NCBI RefSeq assembly: GCF_900113305.1
Contig: NZ_FOOW01000022.1
Coordinates: forward strand, 1 to 51,837
DNA: 51,837 nucleotides
Source of the DNA: Prevotella sp. KH2C16
GTDB lineage: Bacteria > Bacteroidota > Bacteroidia > Bacteroidales > Bacteroidaceae
Direction of reading: 5' to 3'
Numbering within the stretch: the stretch's first letter is position 1; each line of letters opens with the position of its first letter. Shown here piece after piece: positions 17,068-25,214 of this stretch. Position numbers and translations under genes: made by a program. The notes beneath the pieces were generated by a model. That model was not told the origin of the DNA and made no database searches. It was given only the letters and a program-made list of their open reading frames with translations.

Positions 17068-18085
17068 TCCTTAACTGGAGAAGATATTGGAGGAGCTCAT
17101 TGACACTACAAGTGGCTGCTCCTACATATTTGTCAGCTGCGCCATAATATACATAGAGTGTATCACCTACGATGACATTACCTGTCGGGAAAACGCATCC
17201 GTCATAGAGGCCGTGGAGTTCGTAGTCCTCAGAAGGTTCCAGGATGGGTTCCGGAGTACGGCTTAGAATGTGCTCCGGGTTTTCAGGGTCGAGCAGTACG
17301 GCTCCGACACGATAGTGGCCAGAGCCGCCTTTCTCTACTCCGTGATAAAGCATCAGCCAACCTTCAGCGGTCCTCATTGGGGGTGCACTGCCGCCCACCT
17401 TCTCTTCCCATGTACCTTCTGTCCCCGTGAGTAAGAGGTGGCTTTCTTTGTCCTCCCAGCTCAGCAAATCATCGGAATACTTCAACCAAATGGATGGATA
17501 GTTCACACCAAAAGCCTCACCAACATACTGCTTCGGACGGTGAATCATTACATATCGACCATTGATTTTCTCAGGGAAGAACATCACATCCCTGTCGTCA
17601 AGGACAGAGTTGGTAAGCCTACCCAACCGACGGTATTCATGAAAGTCTCGTGTTACGGCAAGTCCCGTATTCCCCATATTATTCCGAAGAGCACTCGGTG
17701 CATGGGTACCACATTCTGGAGTAAGCACCACATCGTGGGCAAAGGTCCAGTAACGGCCAGGCGCAAAGGGGCGATAGGCATAAGTAATATAGAAGTCATT
17801 ATCGAATTTCACGATACGGGGGTCTTCTACGCATCCACTATCAGGCCCGTCTTCACTCGGTCCAAAAGCCGGGTGGTCGCTTTGTCGTTCAAAGTGGAAG
17901 CCATCTTGGCTCTCGGCGAGCCCGAAGCGGATGACATGCTTCTCATCTTTTCCTGCACAGCGATACAACATATAAAATGTGCCGTGATCGTAGATGACAC
18001 CGGGATTACAAGTGATGAGCGATTCCCAGTCATTAGACTCGTTGGGCTGGAGAATTGGGTTCCCTTCAAATTTCTTTAATTTCAT
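17063..18085 (-). CDS. GH130 family phosphorylase or mannosidase
   Basis: 340 residues from the ATG at 18085 (a TTG four codons earlier is less likely). No signal peptide, so it is cytoplasmic. The five-bladed propeller family is recognised from NPGVIYDHGTFYMLYRCAG, the catalytic-Asp segment CVEDPRIV (Asp88), LDDRDVMFFPEKINGRYVMIHRP, WEEKVGGSAPP and the end LYDGCVFPTGN ... LYVYYGAAD. GH130 enzymes are inverting phosphorylases that release mannose 1-phosphate from beta-mannosides, or beta-1,2-mannosidases. At 340 residues it lacks the longer N-terminus of mannosylglucose phosphorylases, so the exact reaction is open. It is second in the transcript after the symporter. Confidence 0.9.
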   Translation of the reverse strand: MKLKKFEGNPILQPNESNDWESLITCNPGVIYDHGTFYMLYRCAGKDEKHVIRFGLAESQDGFHFERQSDHPAFGPSEDGPDSGCVEDPRIVKFDNDFYITYAYRPFAPGRYWTFAHDVVLTPECGTHAPSALRNNMGNTGLAVTRDFHEYRRLGRLTNSVLDDRDVMFFPEKINGRYVMIHRPKQYVGEAFGVNYPSIWLKYSDDLLSWEDKESHLLLTGTEGTWEEKVGGSAPPMRTAEGWLMLYHGVEKGGSGHYRVGAVLLDPENPEHILSRTPEPILEPSEDYELHGLYDGCVFPTGNVIVGDTLYVYYGAADKYVGAATCSVNELLQYLLQLRK

Positions 18086-18169
18086 GGGCGAATTCAAGTT
18101 TCTGTTTGTATTTATTAATTCTATGATGCAAAGGGCATGCAGACTTATGATGAGGAAAGACTTTTCTGA

Positions 18170-19750
18170 TTATCCGAAGATAACATAGATGGCCACACAG
18201 CCCAGCACAAGCAAGGCGGCATAGTTAAAGTAGTTTTTATACCACGGCAGGGCGTATGCGCGCTTTGCTTCCTGACGCATCTCCGCCCAACGGAAGGTGG
18301 TAGTCAATAGCTTTTCCTCAGCCGGGCGGGCAAAACAGAGGCTGGCCAGACAGGTAACGATGCCGCTACCGATGAAAAGGAACGGAACGATAAGCAAGAA
18401 ATGCAGATTGCCGAAAATCTCAGCTTTGAACCTGTAGCCTACTATAGCAATGATCAATCCGGCCATCAGTCCGATGAATGCCCCCTGTCCGTTTACCCGC
18501 TTGGAGAACACTCCCAGCAGGAATGTGGCCACGATGGGAGGAGCCAGATAGGAAAGCATCTCTTGGTAATACTTCAAAAGTGAACCGAACTTTCCAATTT
18601 GGGGAGCCCATAACGCTGCAATAATGATGATGACGCAAGAGGTAAGTTTGCCAATGGTAACAAGCCTCCTTGAACTGGCATACGGGCGGAACTTGGCATA
18701 GAAATCCATGGTGAACAAAGTGGATGTTGAATTCAGGATGGCACTCAGTGTGGAGGTAAGTGCCGAAAGGAGGGCAGCCAGCATCACGCCGAGCAGTCCG
18801 GTAGGGATAAGCCGCATCACCATATTGGGGTAAACCATATCGGGCTTGGCAAGTCCTGGGAACAAGTCTCGTGCAATGACACCGGGAATAGCGATGATAA
18901 ACAGAGTGAGCATCGTGAGAAAGCCTGCAAAGAGCACTCCCTTGCGACCTTCATCGATGGTCTTGCTGCTGAGTACGCGCTGGACCAGAGTCTGGTTGTT
19001 GGCCCAGAAGTACATACCCGTAATCGGCATGCCTACGATGAGGCCGAGCCATGGAGTGGCTTTGTCGTCTATGGGGCGTATAAGGCTTACCAGCAGGTCA
19101 TGGCGATTCCATAGATCTGCAAAATAGGCACCACCCTTCTGAAAACAGAAATAGCTGAGCATGCAAGACCCGAGTATCAGGATGATGGCCTGTATGAGTT
19201 CGGCATTGATGGCAGAAGAGAGTCCTCCGGGAATGGTATATGATGCACATAGCAACGCAAACACGAGGATGATGAGCTGGAGGTCGGCTTCAGGAATTAC
19301 GAGTTTGATAATCAATGCTGCGGCATAGAGTGCCCCCGCCGCATCGAGAAATACATTGCCGATGATGCAGATGGCAGAGAAATAATAGCGTGATCGCTTG
19401 TCAAACCGCTTCTCAAGAAATTCCGGGATGGTGAATATCTTTGACTTAATATAAAGAGGTAAGAGGAATAGAGCAAAAAACACCATGACCAGGATACCGC
19501 CCGCAAGATTGTAGTTAAATACTGCCAGGCCGGTATGATAGGCATCACCAGACTGGCCGATAAGGGTCGTACTTGAAATGCTGGCAGCAAAAAGCGAAAG
19601 CCCCACAATCCACCAAGGCATGCTTCGCCCTGCAAGGAAATAAGACTGTGAATCGCTGCTTTTCCCTTTGCGTAAGGCCCACCAGATGATGGCAGCCATA
19701 TAGATGACGACGACCAATATGTCGAAGGTACTGATAGAGAAACTTTCCAT
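18170..19750 (-). CDS. Sodium:solute symporter (SSS family), sugar transporter
   Basis: 526 residues, with about 13-14 hydrophobic helices beginning at residue 10. Family marks are WWALRKGKSSDSQSYFLAGRSMPWWIVGLSLFAASISSTTLIG near the start (bent first helix), PITGMYFWANNQTLVQRVLSSK in the middle and ALLSALTSTLSAILNSTSTL. It is an inner-membrane Na+-coupled transporter, closest in style to the SglT-like sugar carriers. It leads the PUL and would bring mannose or a short manno-oligosaccharide into the cytoplasm for the GH130 enzyme 84 bases downstream. It is read away from the AraC regulator. Confidence 0.92.
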   Translation of the reverse strand: MESFSISTFDILVVVIYMAAIIWWALRKGKSSDSQSYFLAGRSMPWWIVGLSLFAASISSTTLIGQSGDAYHTGLAVFNYNLAGGILVMVFFALFLLPLYIKSKIFTIPEFLEKRFDKRSRYYFSAICIIGNVFLDAAGALYAAALIIKLVIPEADLQLIILVFALLCASYTIPGGLSSAINAELIQAIILILGSCMLSYFCFQKGGAYFADLWNRHDLLVSLIRPIDDKATPWLGLIVGMPITGMYFWANNQTLVQRVLSSKTIDEGRKGVLFAGFLTMLTLFIIAIPGVIARDLFPGLAKPDMVYPNMVMRLIPTGLLGVMLAALLSALTSTLSAILNSTSTLFTMDFYAKFRPYASSRRLVTIGKLTSCVIIIIAALWAPQIGKFGSLLKYYQEMLSYLAPPIVATFLLGVFSKRVNGQGAFIGLMAGLIIAIVGYRFKAEIFGNLHFLLIVPFLFIGSGIVTCLASLCFARPAEEKLLTTTFRWAEMRQEAKRAYALPWYKNYFNYAALLVLGCVAIYVIFG

Positions 19751-19770
19751 TTTAGATTTGTTTGCAGGTG

Positions 19771-19778
19771 CAAAGTTA
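19771..19778 (-). promoter_or_regulatory. -7 element of the PUL promoter
   Basis: TAACTTTG on the minus strand, a perfect TAnnTTTG, 20 bases before the symporter ATG. No good -33 TTTG is present, which suits a promoter that needs an activator. Confidence 0.5.
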
Positions 19779-19818
19779 AATAAACATGCATAAAATATTA
19801 TACGATTTTCTGTTGAAT

Positions 19819-19850
19819 GATTGTACTTTTTTGAAAAACCGATTGTACTT
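19819..19850. promoter_or_regulatory. Candidate AraC-type operator: direct repeat GATTGTACTT, 22 bp apart
   Basis: Identical 10-bp copies at 19819-19828 and 19841-19850 lie in the gap between the divergent symporter and AraC genes. Two direct half-sites two helical turns apart are what AraC dimers usually bind. The second copy overlaps the -33 region of the regulator's own promoter, which would allow autoregulation, while the first lies about 40 bases upstream of the symporter -7 element. Confidence 0.55.
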
Positions 19851-19872
19851 CCAATTTTATTTCATAGATTTG
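19843..19872 (+). promoter_or_regulatory. Promoter of the AraC regulator gene
   Basis: TTGT (19843-19846), an 18-base spacer and TAGATTTG (19865-19872), a perfect TAnnTTTG. The start would be near 19878, which excludes an ATG at 19786 and supports the ATG at 19900. Confidence 0.55.
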
Positions 19873-19899
19873 CAACAAAAGTTTCAAAATATCAAAATC

Positions 19900-20766
19900 A
19901 TGAAAGAGGTTCAAAAAGAAATTGTTCCAATCGTGAACGAAGACTTATTCATCGTGCTGGATCATCCTGATGCTGATTTCGATTATTCGGTACATTATCA
20001 CCCGGAATATGAAATTACCCTAGTGATGAACACCTACGGCGAGCGAATCGTGGGTGACTCCGTAGAGCCCTTTAAAGACATAGATCTCGTGATGATAGGT
20101 CCCAACATAGCTCACAAATGGTGCGGCGAAGTCGTGAAAGGCAATCATGTCATCACAATTCAGTTTTCGGAGCAGTTTTTTGATTTGCCAATCCTCAACA
20201 AGCGGCTCTTCGCTCCGATAAAGAAACTATTAGTCGACGCACGATGCGGCGTCTGTTTCCCGCAGGATGTTCTGTTGAAGATGAAAGACAGAATTATTGA
20301 CCTGACGCATATGCAGGGCTTCCAGACAGTATTAGTATTCTTGTCTTTGTTATACGAACTGGCCATTTCCGACCGTTATACCCTCATCAGCAATCGTTAT
20401 GACACAAAAGAAACGGTGATGACGACTAAAAGCCGGCGCATTGCCAAAGTGTGTGAGTATATTGAAGAGCACTATTCCGACACCGTCGGGCTGACGGAAG
20501 TAGCCGCACTCATCGGCATGTCAGGCTCTGCCTTTAGCCATTTCTTCAAAAGCAAGACCAATTCCACCTTCATTGATTATCTCAACAACCTCCGCATTGC
20601 CAAAGCCTGCCAGCTTCTGACGGAGACTAATCAGACCGTGGCCGAGATTTGCTACAACTGCGGGTTCAACAACATGTCGAATTTCATCCGAATGTTTAAG
20701 AAAAAGAAACTATATACGCCCAACGAGTACCGCAACTTCATGAGCCAGATTCTGTTGAAGTATTAA
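19900..20766 (+). CDS. AraC family transcriptional regulator of the PUL
   Basis: 288 residues from the ATG at 19900, chosen because a promoter lies just upstream and the 38 extra residues of a longer frame (start at 19786) are low in complexity. The N-terminal half is a cupin-like sensing domain (DYSVHYHPEYEITLVMN at about 28-44, HKWCG). The C-terminal 100 residues are two helix-turn-helix motifs of the AraC type (VGLTEVAALIGMSGSAFSHFFK and VAEICYNCGFNNMSNFIRMFKK), ending TPNEYR. It is divergent from the symporter and very probably senses a mannan product to control the PUL. The ligand is unknown. Confidence 0.92.
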   Translation: MKEVQKEIVPIVNEDLFIVLDHPDADFDYSVHYHPEYEITLVMNTYGERIVGDSVEPFKDIDLVMIGPNIAHKWCGEVVKGNHVITIQFSEQFFDLPILNKRLFAPIKKLLVDARCGVCFPQDVLLKMKDRIIDLTHMQGFQTVLVFLSLLYELAISDRYTLISNRYDTKETVMTTKSRRIAKVCEYIEEHYSDTVGLTEVAALIGMSGSAFSHFFKSKTNSTFIDYLNNLRIAKACQLLTETNQTVAEICYNCGFNNMSNFIRMFKKKKLYTPNEYRNFMSQILLKY

Positions 20767-20880
20767 ATTTAGACAACGGAGAATGCCGACCGGCCATCAA
20801 AGCAGGGCGCTACAGACCATACAAACAGCTTCCGGGCGTTAAAACTTCCTGCTTTCCGCAAATATTACGGCATTTTTTAG

Positions 20881-20888
20881 TATCTTTG
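20881..20888 (+). promoter_or_regulatory. -7 element before the FKBP gene
   Basis: TATCTTTG, a perfect -7 match 30 bases before the ATG at 20919. The -33 region is weak. Confidence 0.5.
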
Positions 20889-20918
20889 CGGCATAATTAT
20901 AAATAATGTATAAGATAC

Positions 20919-21572
20919 ATGGACAAGAAAACCAACAAACTGATCAGCGTAGCCTACAGGCTCTATGATGTAACCGACGGCGGCAGCCACCTCGTGGAAG
21001 AGACCTCCGGCGACAAGCCATTCGTATTCCTGACCGGATTCGGAATCACCCTCGAAGATTTCGAGAAAGCCGTGCAGGACCTCGGCGAGGGCGAGGAGTT
21101 CGACTTCACCCTCACCCCTTCGCAGGCCTACGGCGAATACATGCAGGAGCATGTGCTCGACCTCGACCGACAGATGTTCGTGGTCGACGACAAGTTTGAC
21201 GACGAGCACATCTTCGTAGACGCCGTGGTGCCCCTGCAGAACGAGGACGGAAACCGCTTCATGGGGCGTGTGCTGGCCATCGGCGACAGCACCGTGAAGA
21301 TGGACTTGAACCATCCACTGGCCGGAAAAACGCTCAACTTCAAGGGCCACATCGTCGACAACCGCGAGGCGACGAACCAGGAAATCGAGCAGTTTGCCAA
21401 GATGCTGAGCGGCGAAGGAGGCTGTGGCGGCGACTGCGAGGGAGGCTGTGAGGGGCATTGCGACGGCGACCACGACGGCCACGAGCACGGAAAGTGCTGC
21501 CATGAAGAAGGCAAAGGCTGCCACGGGGATGGTCATGGCCACGGCGAAGGCTGCCATTGCCACAAGAACTAA
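20919..21572 (+). CDS. slyD: SlyD-like FKBP-type peptidyl-prolyl isomerase with metal-binding tail
   Basis: 217 residues, cytoplasmic. The N-terminal half is an FKBP domain with the inserted flap of the SlyD type: [43 protein letters not shown], and [21 protein letters not shown]. It assists folding by proline isomerisation. The last 50 residues are almost only Cys, His, Gly, Asp and Glu ([27 protein letters not shown]), like the nickel-binding tail of E. coli SlyD and richer in Cys than most. Chorismate synthase follows after five bases, so the two share a transcript. Confidence 0.92.
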   Translation: MDKKTNKLISVAYRLYDVTDGGSHLVEETSGDKPFVFLTGFGITLEDFEKAVQDLGEGEEFDFTLTPSQAYGEYMQEHVLDLDRQMFVVDDKFDDEHIFVDAVVPLQNEDGNRFMGRVLAIGDSTVKMDLNHPLAGKTLNFKGHIVDNREATNQEIEQFAKMLSGEGGCGGDCEGGCEGHCDGDHDGHEHGKCCHEEGKGCHGDGHGHGEGCHCHKN

Positions 21573-21577
21573 GCAAT

Positions 21578-22657
21578 ATGAGCAACACGCTGGGTAATAT
21601 ATTCAGACTCACCACCTTCGGAGAGAGCCACGGAGAGGCCATCGGAGGCGTGATAGACGGCTATCCTGCGGGCATCGAGATAGATGAAGCCTTCGTGCAG
21701 CAGGAGCTCGACCGGCGGCGCCCCGGCCAGAGCCGCATCACCACCGGCCGGCAGGAAGCTGACCGAGTGAGGTTTCTGAGCGGCATCTTCGAGGGCAGGT
21801 CCACGGGCGCGCCGATAGGCTTCGTCGTCCCGAACACCGACCCCCACTCGCAGGACTACGAGGAGATGTACACCGCATTCCGCCCCTCGCACGCCGACTT
21901 CACCTACACGGCCAAGTACGGCATCCGCGACCACCGGGGTGGAGGACGCTCCTCGGCGCGCATCACCGTGAGCCGCTGCGTGGCGGGAGCCCTCGCCAAG
22001 CTCGCCCTGACACAGCTCGGCATCAGCATAAAGGCCTACACCTCGCAGGTGGGCGACATCGACCTCGACCCTGACTACCGCCGCTACGACCTCACGAAGA
22101 CCGAGGCGAGCATCACGCGCTGCCCCGACCCCGACAAGGCGCGGCAGATGGAAGCCCTCATCCTGAAGGTGAAAGCCGACGGCGACACCGTAGGCGGCAC
22201 CGTTACCTGCGTGGTGAAAGGCTGTCCGGCAGGGCTCGGCGAGCCCGAGTTCGACAAGCTCCACGCCCGCCTGGGAGCCGCAATGCTGAGCATCAACGCC
22301 GCCAAGGGATTCGAATACGGCGAGGGATTCCGCAGCGCCGCCCTGCGGGGAAGCGAGATGAACGACCCCTTCGTCAGCACCGACGGCCGCATCCACACCG
22401 CCACCAACCACTCCGGAGGCATACAGGGAGGCATCAGCAACGGCGAGGACATCTACTTCCGCGTGGCCTTCAAGCCCGTGGCCACCCTGCTCCGGGAGCA
22501 GCAAACCGTGGACACAGACGGCAACGCCGTTACGCTGAAGGCGAGGGGAAGGCACGACCCGTGCGTCGTTCCGCGTGCCGTGCCCGTCGTGGAGGCCATG
22601 GCGGCAATGGTAATCCTCGACGCCTGCCTGATGAGCCGCACCACGAGACTTGACTGA
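21578..22657 (+). CDS. aroC: Chorismate synthase
   Basis: 359 residues from the ATG at 21578. A TTG seven codons earlier would overlap the isomerase gene and is less likely. It catalyses the last step of the shikimate pathway, 5-enolpyruvylshikimate 3-phosphate to chorismate, using reduced FMN. Signatures: [19 protein letters not shown] at the start, [28 protein letters not shown] in the middle (cut here by family numbering), [16 protein letters not shown] and [17 protein letters not shown] near the end. The length is normal. It forms a two-gene unit with the SlyD-like gene, probably because of shared housekeeping expression. Confidence 0.97.
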   Translation: MSNTLGNIFRLTTFGESHGEAIGGVIDGYPAGIEIDEAFVQQELDRRRPGQSRITTGRQEADRVRFLSGIFEGRSTGAPIGFVVPNTDPHSQDYEEMYTAFRPSHADFTYTAKYGIRDHRGGGRSSARITVSRCVAGALAKLALTQLGISIKAYTSQVGDIDLDPDYRRYDLTKTEASITRCPDPDKARQMEALILKVKADGDTVGGTVTCVVKGCPAGLGEPEFDKLHARLGAAMLSINAAKGFEYGEGFRSAALRGSEMNDPFVSTDGRIHTATNHSGGIQGGISNGEDIYFRVAFKPVATLLREQQTVDTDGNAVTLKARGRHDPCVVPRAVPVVEAMAAMVILDACLMSRTTRLD

Positions 22658-23102
22658 AGCCGCCCCGCAGAACCGCTTTTCCGGACGGGCGAGACAGCCC
22701 TCCGCAAGACCGGCATCCGCTTATCGGAATCCTAAAGGCCACCTTTCGGCTGACAAAATCGGCGATTTTGTGCGACGATTTCGGCGATTTTGTCCAACAA
22801 TCTCGCCGATTTTGTCAGCCTGAGAGATACCGGCAACTCTGCCTAAGACCTGCCAGGAAGCTCCGGCAGACAAATATACACCCTCACCAATATCATTGAA
22901 AGACCGCATCGAAACCAACAACACAGGCCAATTGAGTTGTTTCCCGAAAAGCAAACGGAAGAGATTGTTATTTCCCGAAACCACCATCGCCATCCTGACG
23001 GGCTATGCCGTCGGCTATCTGTAACGGGTGGAAAAGATTCTCTGAAAGTCGCGCCGGACGGCCGTTAATTCGGAAATTCTTTATAACTTCGCATCCGGAT
23101 TC
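22658..23102. other. Intergenic region between aroC and the GH25 gene
   Basis: 445 bases without a convincing gene. It contains the 22-bp palindromic array at 22752-22817. Directly before the GH25 gene, TAACTTCG (23084-23091) is a one-mismatch -7 element with an ATG 12 bases on. I see no clear terminator for aroC unless the array hairpins act as one. Confidence 0.5.
22752..22817. repeat. Tandem array of three palindromic 22-bp units
   Basis: Units at 22752-22773, 22774-22795 and 22796-22817 all end in CGATTTTGT plus two bases. The first holds the perfect 19-bp palindrome ACAAAATCGGCGATTTTGT; the other two keep the right arm and vary on the left. The sequence is unrelated to the array at 4981-5063, but the period is the same. 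Confidence 0.9.
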
Positions 23103-25055
23103 ATGAAACCAGATATGAAAACCAACCGAAACACGCGCCGGAAGGTCGGCGGCATAGCGCTCCTCGTCATTGCGGGACTGGTCGTATGGCGGCTCTGGCT
23201 GCCCTCCGAGAGCGTCATGAGGCGGAGTACCGCCCTCATCGAGCATGCCACCGCCTATCAACTGGACATCGACGGCGACTCCGCCCTGTCGTTCGCCCCC
23301 GACACCACCTATACGCCCGCCGTATGGATAAACCGCCTGTGGCTTCTCCCTTCGTGCCTGGGCCGGCTGGCAAGCACGCCCTACGAGCGCAGGACCAGCA
23401 TCCCCCAGGACGATTTCTCGCCGCGGCTGAAGGACTGGCTGACCCGCGAACTCGCCGCCAACGACTCCATCCTGCGCGGCCTGAGACGGCAGCGGGGGGA
23501 GCTGCGATACTACCTCCGCGTACACGGAGTACAGGACGAGGGCTACGCCGAGATATACCGATACACACAGAGAATAAACGCCGGCATCGACTCCCTGCGC
23601 CATGTGGACTCGCTCCTTCAGAAAGCACTCAAGAGGCGCGACGCCGAGGTAAGACTCACAACGCATTACACCGTGGTCTACCGGACAAGGGGAAAACTGC
23701 GCCGCGAGGCCGTGGACTGGACCAACCAAGGCGAGAACGACTCCTACATGAGGTTCCGCACCCGCTCGAAGCGTAAGCCCCTCACCGCCGCGGCCGTCAG
23801 CCTGTGGCCATGGATGAAGTCGGTCAGGGAGCAATATTTCCTCGAGCGCTATGCCGAAAACGGCTTCAAGGCCTGCCGGAAGCCGCAGATTACAAGCCTC
23901 CTGACCGTTAAGAGCGATGCTTCCAACGGCTTCCTGCAGAACTCATATACGGGCTATGGGGTCATCTATGCCAAAGGCGACATCGAATATGCCGGACAGT
24001 TCAGGAACGGCAGGCGCAGCGGAGCGGGGCTCCTCATCACCCCACTCGGCAGGAGAATCCACGGGCTCTTTGCCGCCGACACTCTGTATTCCGGTATCTG
24101 GACAGACGCAGAGGGCACCTACAACGGCGACATGAACCGCCACGGCATGCCTACGGGGCACGGCACCTTCGTCAGCCCGAGCGGCGTACGCTACGAGGGT
24201 AAATGGACGGAAGGGCAGCGCAGCGGATTCGGATTCGCCATCGGCCCGGCCTCCCTGCTGCGCGCGGGAGAATGGGAGCGCGACATTTACCGGGGAGAAC
24301 GGCTCGTCTACACCTCGGAACGCATCTACGGCATCGACATATCGCGGTTCCAGCACGACATCGGAAAGAAGCACTACCCCATCGAATGGGACAAGCTGCG
24401 CATCACCCAGCTGGGAACCCTCAGCCGCAAGCGCGTCAGGGGCAAGGTGGACTATCCCGTCTCGTTCCTCTACATCAAGTCGACCGAAGGCACCACGGTG
24501 CTCAACAAATACTATGCCGACGACTACCGGCAGGCGCGCAAGCGGGGCATTCCCGTGGGAACCTATCACTTTTTCTCTACTACCTCGTCCGCCAAGAAGC
24601 AGGCCAGCTGGTTCCTGAAGAACTCGAAGGTGCTGAAAGGCGACTTCCCGCCTGTGCTGGACGTGGAGCCCCTGCCCTCGCAGATTCGCAAGATGGGAGG
24701 CGAAGAGGCCTTGTGGACCGCCGTCAGAACCTGGCTCAAGGCCGTGGAGGAGGCCACGGGGCGCAAGCCCGTGCTCTACATCAGCCAGATGTTCGTGAAC
24801 AACTACCTCCCCTACGCTCCCGACATCAAGCGCGACTATCCCGTTTGGATAGCCCGCTACGGCGAATACAAGCCCGATGTGAGGCTCGTCTACTGGCAGC
24901 TGAGCCCCGACGGCAGAGTGAACGGCATCCACGGAGATGTGGACATCAATGTCTTCAACGGCTACCGGAAGGAGTTCAACAGCTTCATGAAAAGGAACGA
25001 AACCGAGCCAAAATCCCTGAAAAAGAATCCTCAGACTACAGTCCGAGGGGTATAA
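23103..25055 (+). CDS. Membrane-anchored GH25 lysozyme with MORN-like repeats
   Basis: 650 residues. One membrane segment (residues 16-33, after a basic RKVGG) leaves the rest outside the inner membrane. Residues 45-275 are a largely helical, Arg-rich region that I do not recognise. Residues 285-380 hold about four MORN-like turns (GVIYAKGDIEYAGQFRNG, GTYNGDMNRHG, GVRYEGKWTEGQRSG). From about 408 to 635 a GH25 muramidase follows: Asp412 in IYGIDISRFQ, Asp520 and Glu522 in PPVLDVEPL, and WIARYG and WQLSPDGRVNGIHGDVDINVF. It would cut the glycan strands of peptidoglycan. MORN repeats joined to GH25 are unusual; they may bind lipid or protein. The gene stands alone. Confidence 0.88.
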   Translation: MKPDMKTNRNTRRKVGGIALLVIAGLVVWRLWLPSESVMRRSTALIEHATAYQLDIDGDSALSFAPDTTYTPAVWINRLWLLPSCLGRLASTPYERRTSIPQDDFSPRLKDWLTRELAANDSILRGLRRQRGELRYYLRVHGVQDEGYAEIYRYTQRINAGIDSLRHVDSLLQKALKRRDAEVRLTTHYTVVYRTRGKLRREAVDWTNQGENDSYMRFRTRSKRKPLTAAAVSLWPWMKSVREQYFLERYAENGFKACRKPQITSLLTVKSDASNGFLQNSYTGYGVIYAKGDIEYAGQFRNGRRSGAGLLITPLGRRIHGLFAADTLYSGIWTDAEGTYNGDMNRHGMPTGHGTFVSPSGVRYEGKWTEGQRSGFGFAIGPASLLRAGEWERDIYRGERLVYTSERIYGIDISRFQHDIGKKHYPIEWDKLRITQLGTLSRKRVRGKVDYPVSFLYIKSTEGTTVLNKYYADDYRQARKRGIPVGTYHFFSTTSSAKKQASWFLKNSKVLKGDFPPVLDVEPLPSQIRKMGGEEALWTAVRTWLKAVEEATGRKPVLYISQMFVNNYLPYAPDIKRDYPVWIARYGEYKPDVRLVYWQLSPDGRVNGIHGDVDINVFNGYRKEFNSFMKRNETEPKSLKKNPQTTVRGV

Positions 25056-25214
25056 GGGCGTTATCCTTCATGCTCCTGGCCTTTGTTATGGCCATCCAGA
25101 ACGGAAAGGAGCGTGATGAATCACGCCCCTGCCGCCGATCCGTAACCGGCAGCATGACTTCTCTCACTTCTGCCGCAGTCCAGTTGCCATACGACCGAGA
25201 AAAACCTTCTGCCC
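25056..25214. other. Convergent gap with a small inverted repeat
   Basis: Between the GH25 gene and the converging ABC gene. GGAGCGTGAT-GA-ATCACGCCCC near 25110-25130 forms a stem of 7 perfect pairs plus flanking pairs. It has no T-run, so its role as a terminator is doubtful. Confidence 0.4.

Noticed and set aside
18086..18097. Start of the GH130 gene at the TTG four codons upstream
   Set aside because: An ATG directly before the conserved KKFEGNPIL start is more likely.
21569..22555. 328-codon minus-strand frame inside aroC
   Set aside because: Antisense shadow of chorismate synthase.
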